A program made the translations under genes and the position numbers. Shown here piece by piece: positions 1 through 7,761 of a stretch of DNA of 64,000 bases. A model generated the notes under the pieces. The model had not been told where the DNA came from. It saw nothing but the letters and a program-made list of their open reading frames with translations, and made no database searches. The stretch lies in the NCBI RefSeq assembly GCF_040270295.1, contig NZ_JBELOE010000078.1, one strand, 5' to 3'. Source of the stretch: Catenovulum sediminis (GTDB taxonomy: Bacteria; Pseudomonadota; Gammaproteobacteria; Enterobacterales; Alteromonadaceae). Position 1 is the first letter of the stretch. The number at the start of each line of letters is the position of its first letter.

Positions 1-520
1 TGCATTCTGCTTTTGTCGGGCTAAAGCCGCGACCTACATTTTAGCTTTAAGCTTCGAGCAGCGAGCTTCAAGCTGTGTAGGTCGTCCCTTTAGGGCGACA
101 ATTATCAATTCGACATCGTGCATTCTGCTTTTGTCGGGCTAAAGCCGCGACCTACATTTTAGCTTTAAGCTCCGAGCTGTGTAGGTCGTCCCTTTAGGGC
201 GACAATTATCAATTCGACATCGTGCATTCTGCTTTTGTCGGGCTAAAGCCGCGACCTACATTTTAGCTTTAAGCTTCGAGCAGCGAGCTTCAAGCTGTGT
301 AGGTCGTCCCTTTAGGGCTACAATTATTAATTCGACATCGTGCATTCTGCTTTTGTCGGGCTAAAGCCGCGACCTACATTTTAGCTTTAAGCTTCGAGCA
401 GCGAGCTTCAAGCTGTGTAGGTCGTCCCTTTAGGGCGACAATTATCAATTCGACATCGTGCATTCTGCTTTTGTCGGGCTGAAGCCGCGACCTACATTGT
501 GTGGCTTGAAGCTTGAAACT
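1..520. repeat. Tandem array of 118-bp composite REP/heptamer units
   Basis: Four tandem units start at 1, 119, 223 and 341, and a partial fifth at 459. Units are 118 bp, except the second, which is 104 bp. Each unit holds a REP-like hairpin on the minus strand (15-37 in unit one: GTAGGT head, TTTA loop, GGC/GCC inner stem) and a second variant on the plus strand (77-99: CCC/GGG inner stem). A tract of degenerate 7-mers of AGCTTNN form joins them. The short unit lacks 14 bp, exactly two 7-mers. The fifth copy decays after about 500. No coding sequence is seen here. Confidence 0.93.
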
Positions 521-572
521 TACAACTCGCCGCTCGTAGCTAGCTTCCCGTAACTAAAACAAATGATGGTAT

Positions 573-1055
573 TTATGGCGCAGGTGCACTGCGTGTAAAA
601 GCTTTGTGACCACAATTAAAACACGGGTGGATCTTTTGAGGGTGACTGATTTCTAGCAGCTCGCCACACTTTTGACACTTTAAACGTCCAAAAGCAACTT
701 CTTCACCGGCATTGTATGTACCTAAATGATCTAAATCAGAACTAAACTCGCCCCACTCTAACTGCGTTCTATCCGTCATTTCTGCAAGCGTCTGCCAAAT
801 ATTATCTTTTACCGACAAGTAATAAGGCGACTCGTTTGCTTCTTTTTGGTAGCTGTCGTAAAAATACGCCAAGTCACGCTGAAAGTATTGCCATGAATGA
901 TAAAACTCTTCTTGATGAACCTCTAAACCAGCTTCAATCCACTCCTTCAATAACTCAACACCTTCCGCCATTGATCGGGTTTCTTCTTCACTACTTTTTT
1001 TAAGCCAACTAGAAAATTTATCGAGTAATGCTTGATATTTTTTAGGTGAATTCAC
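573..1055 (-). CDS. DUF1451 zinc-ribbon protein, YbeL-like
   Basis: The protein has about 160 residues and matches the E. coli YbeL/DUF1451 pattern along its length: a charged helical N-terminus, a WxxLAExTDxTQLEW-like block in the middle, an HLGTYNAGE segment and a C-terminal zinc ribbon with two CxxC pairs. Family function is not established. I chose the GTG at 1055 because AAAGGAG (complement of 1063-1069) lies 7 nt upstream; the TTG at 1061 is in frame but only 1 nt from that Shine-Dalgarno. The ribosome binding site is fused to the end of a 7-bp repeat array, so the leader contains repeats. The gene stands alone between repeat blocks, downstream of the PP2C/kinase gene on the same strand. 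Confidence 0.85.
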   Translation of the reverse strand: MNSPKKYQALLDKFSSWLKKSSEEETRSMAEGVELLKEWIEAGLEVHQEEFYHSWQYFQRDLAYFYDSYQKEANESPYYLSVKDNIWQTLAEMTDRTQLEWGEFSSDLDHLGTYNAGEEVAFGRLKCQKCGELLEISHPQKIHPCFNCGHKAFTRSAPAP

Positions 1056-1070
1056 TGACAATCTCCTTTG

Positions 1071-1117
1071 AGCTTTGAGCTTTGAGCTTTGAGCTACGAG
1101 CTACGAGCTACGAGCTA
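1071..1117. repeat. Heptamer array abutting the YbeL-like gene's ribosome binding site
   Basis: Three copies of agctttg are followed by three of agctacg and a final agcta. On the minus strand the array runs straight into the GGAG of the downstream gene's Shine-Dalgarno, so copy number sets the length of the immediate leader. The same array with ten agctacg copies occurs at 1529-1624, followed by the same REP hairpin. Confidence 0.95.
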
Positions 1118-1121
1118 ATTA

Positions 1122-1450
1122 TTGTAGGTCGCGGCTTTAGCCCGACAAATCTCGAAATATGCACGATGTCGAATTAATAATAGTCGCCCTGTAGGTCGCG
1201 GCTTTAGCCCGACAAAAGCAAAATGCACAAATATCGAAATAAACTTTGTCGCCCTAAAGGGACGACCTACACAGCTTGCAACTTGTAGCTTGAAATCTGC
1301 AAGTTGTCGCCCTAAAGGGACGACCTACACAGCTTGCAACTTGTAACTTGAAATCTGCAAGTTGTCGCCCTAAAGGGACGACCTACACAGCTTGCAACTT
1401 GTAACTTGAAATCTGCAAGTTGTCGCCCTAAAGGGACGACCTACATTTTC
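1122..1450. repeat. REP hairpins and 58-bp tandem repeat
   Basis: Two plus-strand REP hairpins (GTAGGT head, GGC/GCC inner stem, TTTA loop) start near 1124 and 1191. Four minus-strand hairpins of the CCC/GGG type follow, starting at 1248, 1306, 1364 and 1422 with an exact 58-bp period. The linkers are degenerate heptamers such as AGCTTGC, AACTTGT and AGCTTGA. Part of this block (1124-1190) is an inverted copy of the unit in the 1-520 array. No gene is seen. Confidence 0.9.
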
Positions 1451-1477
1451 ATTTGAAACCTTACTCTATATATTTAT

Positions 1478-1507
1478 ATCTTAGGTGTGAAAATCAATGC
1501 ATGCCAA
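1478..1507 (-). promoter_or_regulatory. Candidate sigma-70 promoter in a unique island between repeats
   Basis: The stretch 1450-1526 is the only non-repeat sequence in the 968-bp gap. Read on the minus strand it has TTGGCA (complement of 1502-1507) and TAAGAT (complement of 1478-1483) with an 18-nt spacer, pointing at the YbeL-like gene about 400 bp away. The -10 match is moderate, so this is a candidate only. Confidence 0.3.
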
Positions 1508-1528
1508 TTAATTTAGTTTTGACCTTTT

Positions 1529-1624
1529 AGCTTTGAGCTTTGAGCTTTGAGCTACGAGCTACGAGCTACGAGCTACGAGCTACGAGCTACGAGCTACGAG
1601 CTACGAGCTACGAGCTACGAGCTA
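1529..1624. repeat. Long heptamer array, 3 x agctttg plus 10 x agctacg
   Basis: Three perfect agctttg units are followed by ten perfect agctacg units and agcta. This is the same design as 1071-1117 but with seven more copies (49 bp). The perfection of the ten copies suggests recent expansion by slippage or unequal recombination. Confidence 0.96.
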
Positions 1625-2010
1625 ATTATTGTAGGTCGCGGCTTTAGCCCGACAAAAGCAAAATGCATAAATATCGAAATAAACTTTGTCGCCCTAAAAG
1701 ACGACACACACAGCTCGAAACTTGCAACTTGTAGCTTAAATCCTGCAATTTGTCGCCCTAAAGGGACGACCTACACAGCTCGAAACTTGCAACCTGCAGC
1801 AATTTGTCGCCCTAAAGAGACGACCTACACGGCTTGAAACTTGTAACTTGCAACTTGTAGCTTAAATCCTGCAATTTGTCGCCCTAAAGGGACGACCTAC
1901 ACAGCTCGAAACTTGCAACCTGCAGCAATTTGTCGCCCTAAAGGACGACCTACACAGCTTGTAGCTCGCGGCTTAAAGCTCGAAACTCGTAGCTCGAAGC
2001 TCGTAGCTTA
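1625..2010. repeat. Second REP/heptamer field upstream of the kinase gene's 3' end
   Basis: A plus-strand GGC/GCC-type REP hairpin follows the heptamer array. Five minus-strand CCC/GGG-type hairpins come after it, some degenerate (one has lost a base in the stem, one has a changed stem base). They are separated by heptamer-derived linkers such as AACTTGC and AACCTGC. The first 70 bp repeat the sequence that follows the array at 1071-1117. The field ends about 20 bp before the stop codon of the kinase gene. Confidence 0.88.
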
Positions 2011-2029
2011 AAACTCGCAGCTAAATACG

Positions 2030-3736
2030 TTAACTCGTTTGTTGCCATAGTAACAACAGCAGCAGAATAAAGCTGATACCTTGCCAGAACATGACTGGGC
2101 TGCGCTGGATCAGTGGGGGTTTTGTGCGTTGTAAAAATGATTTATTAGGATGATGTAAATCGTAGACAAACTCAGAAAGTTCAGCGTAGCGCTTCAATGG
2201 GTCTATTTGCAGCGCTTTTTGCAGTGCATCGTCTATCCATGCTGGCAGTTCACTGGTTTCATCTATTACACTGCGATAGTTTAACCGTCTTTGAGCGGCC
2301 GTGCTTTTTGCCTGCGCGATTTCAATACTATATGGAAATCGTCCAGATAACATTTGATAGGTTATTACCGCTAATGCAAAAATATCCGAGCGCGGGCTAC
2401 CCTGCTGGCCCAGAAAATATTCAGGCGCGGAATAGCGCATGGTGCCGCGTACAGCTTCTTCGTTTTGACTGTCGGTCACGCCGGCAATAAATATCGAGCC
2501 AAAATCAATAATTTTAACCGTGTTATCTGCATCTATTAGAATGTTTTGCGGACGTATATCCTGATGGATCATTTCTTGCCGATGAAAAGCCTGCAATCCT
2601 TTTGCGATTTGTTCAACAATTGAGCGTACTTCATTTAGTGAAGGTTTCGGGTTGTCTAACATCCACTGCGCCAATGATTGACCTTCAATATATTCAGTTG
2701 CTAGATATAGATAGTTTCGCTTACGCCCTGTATCAATTGCTTTGGCGACATTGACATGATCAACGCGCTTGGCAATCCACTCTTCTAACATAAAGCGCTC
2801 AAGGTATTTGCTGTCGCTTGCGAGCTCTGTGGAAGGCGTTTTTATTACCAAAGTTTGTTCTGTTGCACTATCTTTTGCTAAGAATACATGGCTGCGGCTA
2901 CTAATATAGAGCTCACGAATTATCTGAAAACCATCAAATTCCTTTCTGGCTGCCAGCGTTGGTGGCAGCGGTAAACTGGTAAACTGTTGCACTTCATCTA
3001 GTTGATAATCTGGTACATGCTCTATACGCACTATTTGAATGCTTAAATTATCATCACTGCCCGCTTTAAGTGCCTCTGTTATCAAGGTATCGGCAGCTTC
3101 CTGTTGTGAACCGGCGGTTTGTATAATTTTCACTATCTGACGATCTGTTAAAAACTCATATATCCCGTCAGTTGCCAGCACATATGTATCACCCGTTTCT
3201 AATATTTGCTTTTGATAGTCTAACTCTAAAATGGGTTCAACCCCCAGCGCACGCGTTAAATAACTCACATCAGCAGATACAACACGACGATGATCGCGCG
3301 TCAACACTTCTAAATTATCGTCAACCAGACGAAATATCCGGGTATCACCCGAATGAAACAAATGTGCGGTATTTGACTTTAGAATCAGCGCACTAAAAGT
3401 ACAGATGTATCCTTTATCTTTATCGTAGCGATTTGGACTATTTTGCGATTGTGCATACAACCAGGCGTTGATTGCGCTAAGCACTTTTTGTGCAGATGTT
3501 TTAACTGACCAAGAGTCTGATGTGCAATAGTAATCTTCTATAAACCCTGCGACCGCCGCTTGGCTGGCAATTTGGCTGACCTTACTAGAGCTGATACCAT
3601 CAGCCATTGCTAGCACAATACCTTTGCTGCTAAGCAATGGCTCTTGAGGTAAATTACGGCCAATAAAATCCTGATTAATACGTTTCACACCCGCCTGACT
3701 GGCTTGCCCTACCGAGACCCGCAAAGGTTTTTTCAT
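2030..3736 (-). CDS. PP2C phosphatase / Ser-Thr protein kinase fusion
   Basis: The protein has 568 residues. The PP2C-type phosphatase domain covers about 5-238, with NQD at 21-23, MADGIS at 44-49, HSGDTR at 128-133, ATDGIYEF at 188-195 and GSDDN at 226-230. The kinase domain covers about 268-525, with catalytic Lys299 (LVIKT), HQDIRPQN at 391-398 and DFG at 411-413; the glycine-rich loop is poorly conserved. The C-terminus has one membrane segment (about 549-565). A kinase of this kind sits with nitrate/nitrite assimilation genes in several pseudomonads and marine gammaproteobacteria. Its place after the nitrite-type channel and cyanase on the same strand suggests a role in nitrogen uptake. 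A terminator lies between it and the channel gene, so it may have its own promoter. Confidence 0.9.
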   Translation of the reverse strand: MKKPLRVSVGQASQAGVKRINQDFIGRNLPQEPLLSSKGIVLAMADGISSSKVSQIASQAAVAGFIEDYYCTSDSWSVKTSAQKVLSAINAWLYAQSQNSPNRYDKDKGYICTFSALILKSNTAHLFHSGDTRIFRLVDDNLEVLTRDHRRVVSADVSYLTRALGVEPILELDYQKQILETGDTYVLATDGIYEFLTDRQIVKIIQTAGSQQEAADTLITEALKAGSDDNLSIQIVRIEHVPDYQLDEVQQFTSLPLPPTLAARKEFDGFQIIRELYISSRSHVFLAKDSATEQTLVIKTPSTELASDSKYLERFMLEEWIAKRVDHVNVAKAIDTGRKRNYLYLATEYIEGQSLAQWMLDNPKPSLNEVRSIVEQIAKGLQAFHRQEMIHQDIRPQNILIDADNTVKIIDFGSIFIAGVTDSQNEEAVRGTMRYSAPEYFLGQQGSPRSDIFALAVITYQMLSGRFPYSIEIAQAKSTAAQRRLNYRSVIDETSELPAWIDDALQKALQIDPLKRYAELSEFVYDLHHPNKSFLQRTKPPLIQRSPVMFWQGISFILLLLLLWQQTS

Positions 3737-3796
3737 CTAACTCAGCCTTTTATTGGTAAATAGTCTAATACGATTAGATCGCTCACGCGGTAAACA

Positions 3797-3834
3797 AAAA
3801 AGCTCCGTGTATCTGAATAGATAACGGAGCTTTT
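3797..3834 (-). terminator. Rho-independent terminator after the FNT gene
   Basis: AGCTCCGT pairs with ACGGAGCT, with an inner TATCT/AGATA stem and a GAAT loop. On the minus strand a T-run follows. It lies 51 bp after the channel gene's stop, so it should end the cyanase-channel transcript before the kinase gene. Confidence 0.88.
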
Positions 3835-3884
3835 AAATGTATTTAATTTAACTGACTTAATTTCAACTGACTAAAAATTAAATA

Positions 3885-4697
3885 TTAAGCAATTCTACGT
3901 TCAGGTGAAGTTCTCACATGCGTTAGGTAAAGTGGTAAACCAACCAACAAGAATCCGCCCGCAAGATTACCTAATGCTGTTGGAAGTTCATTCCAAATTA
4001 AATAATCAGATACTGTAAACTCACCACCCATAATCATAGAAAATGGAAATAAGAACATGTTTACAATTGAGTGTTCAAAGCCCATGAAGAAGAACAGCAT
4101 AACCGGCATCCACATCGCCGCCATCTTACTGCCCGCAGAGGTAGAAATCATCGCACCAACAACCCCCATAGAGACCATCCAGTTACATAACATGCCGCGA
4201 ATAAATATCGTAAACCAACCCGCGACACCATGTTCCTGATAACCCAAGGTTCTGGACTCACCGATGGAACTTACTTTTTCTGCCAGCGCCCCGCCGTCAA
4301 CTGAATATCCATAAGTTAAAATGAATGATGCAAAAAATGCAGTGGTAAGTGCGCCGGCAAAGTTACCGACAAATACCAAACCCCAGTTTCGCATCAAGCC
4401 ATTGAAAGTGACGCCCGGACGTTTATCTATTAATGCCAGAGGAACCAAGGTAAACACCCCAGTTAACAAGTCGAATTTCATCAAGTACAGCATGATGAAG
4501 CCGACTGGGAACAATAGTGCCCCGACTAAAAAGTTTCCGGTTGTAACCGCAACGGTTATAGCAAACAAAGCTGCTAAACCTAGTATTGCACCCGCCATAA
4601 ATGCACGGATAAAGGTATCTTTAGTTGACATGAAAACTTTTTGTTCTCCTGAATCAACCATTTTGGTGACAAATTCATTCGGTTCGATATAAGCCAT
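3885..4697 (-). CDS. Formate/nitrite transporter family channel (NirC/FocA-like)
   Basis: The protein has 270 residues, normal for the FNT family. It has six hydrophobic segments (about 31-53, 57-77, 105-128, 160-183, 192-213 and 236-258). The first transmembrane region has GAILGLAALFAITVAV, the second VGFIMLYLMKFDLLTGVF, and later come a LCNWMVSMGV block and an FEHSIVNMFLFP block, all typical of FNT pentameric anion channels. It probably moves nitrite or formate across the inner membrane. The gene lies 128 bp after cynS with no terminator seen between them, so they are probably one operon. Because cyanate and nitrite are alternative nitrogen sources, a NirC-like role is more likely than formate export; the substrate cannot be read from sequence. 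Confidence 0.88.
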   Translation of the reverse strand: MAYIEPNEFVTKMVDSGEQKVFMSTKDTFIRAFMAGAILGLAALFAITVAVTTGNFLVGALLFPVGFIMLYLMKFDLLTGVFTLVPLALIDKRPGVTFNGLMRNWGLVFVGNFAGALTTAFFASFILTYGYSVDGGALAEKVSSIGESRTLGYQEHGVAGWFTIFIRGMLCNWMVSMGVVGAMISTSAGSKMAAMWMPVMLFFFMGFEHSIVNMFLFPFSMIMGGEFTVSDYLIWNELPTALGNLAGGFLLVGLPLYLTHVRTSPERRIA

Positions 4698-4825
4698 AGT
4701 GTTTTCCCTTGTTGATGTTTGTTAATGCTAAAGCAATAACAAAGCCAAGAAGTTTAATGTGTTGTTTTATAAGTAAAAAATAAATTCAATGGTATTTTTA
4801 ATGCAGTTTTACGCACCAAATTAGA

Positions 4826-5266
4826 TCACCATGCTTTATAAGGTAGAAACTTTCCGTTCAAGGTTAAAATGACTCGGTCACCTTTAGGGTTTTCTTCTTT
4901 ATCAACTTCCATTGAGAAATCGATTGCGCTCATAATGCCATCGCCAAACTTTTCCTGAATGACTTCTTTAAGCGTGTCGCCGTATACACCAACCACTTCA
5001 TATAAGCGATAAATTAATGGGTCTTGTGGCACTGATTTATCCCATTCTTTGGTTGGATATTCCATTAAGACTGATTTGGCTTCAGGCGGTAAGCCCAAAT
5101 ACTCGACCAGTTTTTCAGCAGCAATTGGCGGACAGCTATTCATTCCTAAACATGCTGAAGTTGTCCAAACCGTCGACATGCCAATTGCATCCGCAATGCC
5201 TTCCCAGCTCAGACCTTTTTCTTTTTTAATGGCGAAAATAGCTTCTGTTACGTCTAGTTTATTCAT
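4826..5266 (-). CDS. cynS: Cyanate hydratase (cyanase)
   Basis: Cyanase turns cyanate and bicarbonate into ammonia and carbon dioxide in the cytoplasm, detoxifying cyanate and yielding nitrogen. The protein has 146 residues (E. coli CynS has 156). The N-terminal helical domain spans 1-75. The catalytic triad is visible: Arg87 and Glu90 in IYRLYEVVGVYGD, and Ser113 in IMSAIDF, each offset by 9 from E. coli Arg96, Glu99 and Ser122. It is the first gene of the likely cynS-FNT operon, behind a sigma-54 type promoter at 5358-5375. No cynT carbonic anhydrase or LysR-type cynR is adjacent; control appears to lie with the divergent sigma-54 activator. Confidence 0.96.
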   Translation of the reverse strand: MNKLDVTEAIFAIKKEKGLSWEGIADAIGMSTVWTTSACLGMNSCPPIAAEKLVEYLGLPPEAKSVLMEYPTKEWDKSVPQDPLIYRLYEVVGVYGDTLKEVIQEKFGDGIMSAIDFSMEVDKEENPKGDRVILTLNGKFLPYKAW

Positions 5267-5357
5267 CGATAAATCCTCAAATTAGTGCAAATTAAATGTT
5301 TAAAAAATCACTCAGGATAAGTTGAGTTATCACTACCTGCGCTGTACATAAGCTATA

Positions 5358-5375
5358 TAGCGATAAGTGTGCCAA
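5358..5375 (-). promoter_or_regulatory. Sigma-54 (-24/-12) promoter of cynS
   Basis: Read on the minus strand, 5375-5358 gives TTGGCACACTTATCGCTA. The invariant GG (5373-5372) and GC (5361-5360) are exactly 10 nt apart, and the -24 block TTGGCAC is perfect; the -12 block TCGCTA departs from TTGCWA at one base. The start site would be near 5348, leaving a leader of about 80 nt. The divergent neighbour is a sigma-54 activator, which supports the call. Confidence 0.8.
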
Positions 5376-5450
5376 TTTAATAAAAACAATTAACCCATTG
5401 ATTTTTAACACATTAACAATCAACCAATGGAAATTTAAGCAGCACGATAA

Positions 5451-5551
5451 TTCGTTATTCACGAAAAATAGTGGTTTATTAACGATTTTTCGTTGTTTGG
5501 CTCGAATATTGAATAAGGTGGATATGAATAGATAGCCAATAACGAAACGTT
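5451..5551. promoter_or_regulatory. Three inverted repeats with AACGA-like half-sites, candidate activator sites
   Basis: The inverted repeats are TTCGT-5-ACGAA (5451-5465), AACGA-4-TCGTT (5481-5494) and AACG-3-CGTT (5541-5551). They lie 90-190 bp upstream of the predicted sigma-54 start site, the usual place for enhancer sites, and the last touches the start of the activator gene. Binding by the neighbouring activator is inference. Confidence 0.5.
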
Positions 5552-5558
5552 GGATTTA

Positions 5559-7427
5559 ATGACAGATTCATTTTTTATGCAGTGCCCAACTGCACTATTA
5601 GTAATCGACCCGTATCAGGATATTATTATCAAGGCCAATCAAACTGCACTCGCGTTATTTAATCTGCCGCAAGCGCAACTTAAACAGCCAACAGTCAGTC
5701 AGCTTTTTAATAAGTGCTTAGATAAATTGCTTGTTTTTAGCGAACAAGCTTTGTCACAAGGCAGTGCATGGTGTGACGATTTGTTTATTGAAGTAGACGA
5801 AATCCCGCTTTATCTTGAAGTCACAGCTAAGGCATTTGAGCAACAACTGATCCTCAGTTGTCAGGACAGCTCATATACTTTTAAACACAGATATCAGGCC
5901 GAAGCTGAAAACCATTATCGTTTGGGACTGTTTCATTGGAGTAAAAATGAAACGGTTTTCGAAGAAATTGAGCGCCACAATCAACTGTTATTAAGTGCGG
6001 TAGGTGATGGTATTTATGGGGTCGATACGAAAGGCTGTACGACCTTTGTCAATAGCGCAGCTGAGCAGATCTTGGGTTGGAAAAAACATGAAATCATCGG
6101 GCAAAAAATTCACGATATTATTCATCATACGCATCAAAATGGTCACCCTTATCCTGCTCATGAATGTCCAATTTATGCAGCTTTTCATGACGGTACCGTA
6201 CATATTATTGAAGACGAAGTATTTTGGTCTAAAAGTGGATCGCCGATCGCGGTTGAATACACCAGCACCCCAGTGACCGATAATGGCGTGCTAATAGGTG
6301 CAGTGGTTATTTTTAGAGATATTACCGAGCGTAAACGCACCCAACAAAAGCTGGTAAATGCATTGCAGGAAGTTGATAAACTAAAAAGTCGGTTAGAAAT
6401 GGAAAATGCCTATCTGTTGGAAGAAATTAATGCCGACTTTAACCACCATCAGATAATTGGGCAAAGTGCAGCAGTCCAACGCATGGTGCACCAAATTGAA
6501 CTGGTGGGTCCAACCGATGCTAATGTGCTGATAATCGGTGAATCTGGCACAGGTAAGGAATTGGTTGCGCGGGCGATTCATGAAGTGAGTTCACGCCAGG
6601 GTAGACCTCTGATCCGCGTAAACTGCGCCGCCATTCCGGCAGAGTTGTTTGAAAGTGAGTTTTTTGGTCATGTTAAAGGCGCTTTTTCCGGTGCAGTGTC
6701 CGATCGACTGGGTCGCTTTGAACTGGCCGATGGTGCGACGATTTTTTTAGATGAAGTCGGTGAAATTCCGCTGCAGTTGCAGGGAAAACTACTGCGCGTT
6801 TTACAGGAACAACAGTTTGAGCGTGTGGGGGAATCTAAAACCCGTCATGTCGATGTCAGGGTTATTGCGGCAACCAATCAAGATCTCAAAAAACTGGTTA
6901 AACAGAATAAATTCAGGGAGGATTTATATTTTCGTTTAAATGTATTTCCGGTTTCAACGCCTGCGCTGCGAGAAAGAAAAGAAGATTTACCGCTGCTGGT
7001 GCAACATTTTATCTCTAAAGTATGTATGCGTTTTAATCAACCTCAGCCGAAAGTTTCAATGGCGCAAATGCAGTATCTTCAGCAGTATACTTGGCCGGGT
7101 AATATCCGAGAGTTAGAAAATATTATAGAGCGGCAGGTGATCCTAGCTAAAAGCAATAAGTTGAGTTTTGATTTTTTAGCCGATGAGCACAATCCAACCA
7201 CCACTGAGAGCGATATAAAACAAATCGAAAATAGTGAAATTATCAGTGCCTCAATGCAAAAAACATTGGAAAAAGAAAATATCAGAAAAGCGCTCGTCGC
7301 GACCGATGGAAAAATCTATGGTAGCGGTGGCGCAGCCGAGCTGTTGGATTTAAAACCCACCACGCTAGCTTCAAAACTTAAAAAATATAACATTGACGCA
7401 TGGCAATATAAACCAAACAAGCGCTAG
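5559..7427 (+). CDS. PAS-domain sigma-54 dependent transcriptional activator
   Basis: The protein has about 622 residues. Numbered from a possible upstream TTG at 5550, it has an N-terminal PAS-like region (about 5-105), a PAS domain (about 142-262) ending in FRDITERK, a coiled linker, and an AAA+ domain (about 300-535) with GESGTGKE Walker A at 330-337, GAFSGA at 377-382 (the sigma-54 contact loop, GAFTGA with Ser for Thr) and FLDEVGE Walker B at 399-405. A Fis-like helix-turn-helix lies near 575-615. I chose ATG 5559; neither start has a clear Shine-Dalgarno. The gene is divergent from cynS, so it probably activates the cynS-FNT operon. The signal sensed by the PAS domains is unknown. A CPIYAAFHDG segment carries one of several His/Cys residues that might bind a ligand. 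Confidence 0.92.
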   Translation: MTDSFFMQCPTALLVIDPYQDIIIKANQTALALFNLPQAQLKQPTVSQLFNKCLDKLLVFSEQALSQGSAWCDDLFIEVDEIPLYLEVTAKAFEQQLILSCQDSSYTFKHRYQAEAENHYRLGLFHWSKNETVFEEIERHNQLLLSAVGDGIYGVDTKGCTTFVNSAAEQILGWKKHEIIGQKIHDIIHHTHQNGHPYPAHECPIYAAFHDGTVHIIEDEVFWSKSGSPIAVEYTSTPVTDNGVLIGAVVIFRDITERKRTQQKLVNALQEVDKLKSRLEMENAYLLEEINADFNHHQIIGQSAAVQRMVHQIELVGPTDANVLIIGESGTGKELVARAIHEVSSRQGRPLIRVNCAAIPAELFESEFFGHVKGAFSGAVSDRLGRFELADGATIFLDEVGEIPLQLQGKLLRVLQEQQFERVGESKTRHVDVRVIAATNQDLKKLVKQNKFREDLYFRLNVFPVSTPALRERKEDLPLLVQHFISKVCMRFNQPQPKVSMAQMQYLQQYTWPGNIRELENIIERQVILAKSNKLSFDFLADEHNPTTTESDIKQIENSEIISASMQKTLEKENIRKALVATDGKIYGSGGAAELLDLKPTTLASKLKKYNIDAWQYKPNKR

Positions 7428-7664
7428 TTAATTATCGGCTAACGCTTCAAATTCTTTTTTCTTGGTTTGATACCACACTTCCATCGCAGCGGGCTGTTGC
7501 ATCAATAGCATAATCCTTTGCATGGCCTCAAGGTGTTGCGTATCTTGCTGCTGAAACATTAACATACCATGTGCTTTGCTCAGCTCGACTAGTTCTTCAA
7601 ATGTTTCTGCCGTAAAAGATTTATCACAAGCGCCGCCAAGTTGCTTACATGTCATTGTTTTCAT
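7428..7664 (-). CDS. DUF1059-like small protein
   Basis: The protein has 78 residues. It begins MKTMTCKQLGGACDKSF, close to the N-terminus of DUF1059 proteins, followed by a helical FEELVELSKAHGM stretch; the C-terminal half is less familiar. Two cysteines (CKQLGGAC) may bind metal, but function is unknown. GAGGTG lies about 6 nt before the ATG. The stop codon is directly next to the stop of the convergent sigma-54 activator, with no bases between them. Confidence 0.7.
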   Translation of the reverse strand: MKTMTCKQLGGACDKSFTAETFEELVELSKAHGMLMFQQQDTQHLEAMQRIMLLMQQPAAMEVWYQTKKKEFEALADN

Positions 7665-7761
7665 AAAATCACCTCGTTTTCATACTCTTCATATCGTCTT
7701 ATACATTGATTATCGCCTGTTAGTAGCAACATTTCCAAACAAAACTTTTTTGCGATTTTTC

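Noticed and set aside
1..500. CRISPR-like regular repeats
   Set aside because: The units are nearly identical along their full 118-bp length, with no unique spacers and no cas genes near.
1547..1837. A 96-residue open frame with SYELRAT repeats
   Set aside because: It is the read-through of the agctacg heptamer array into REP sequence. The 7-bp period gives a 7-residue repeat in any frame; there is no homology or ribosome binding site.
5524..5535. Three-codon leader ORF with a strong ribosome binding site before the sigma-54 activator
   Set aside because: ATG-AAT-AGA-TAG after AAGGTGG may be chance; it is too short to call a gene.
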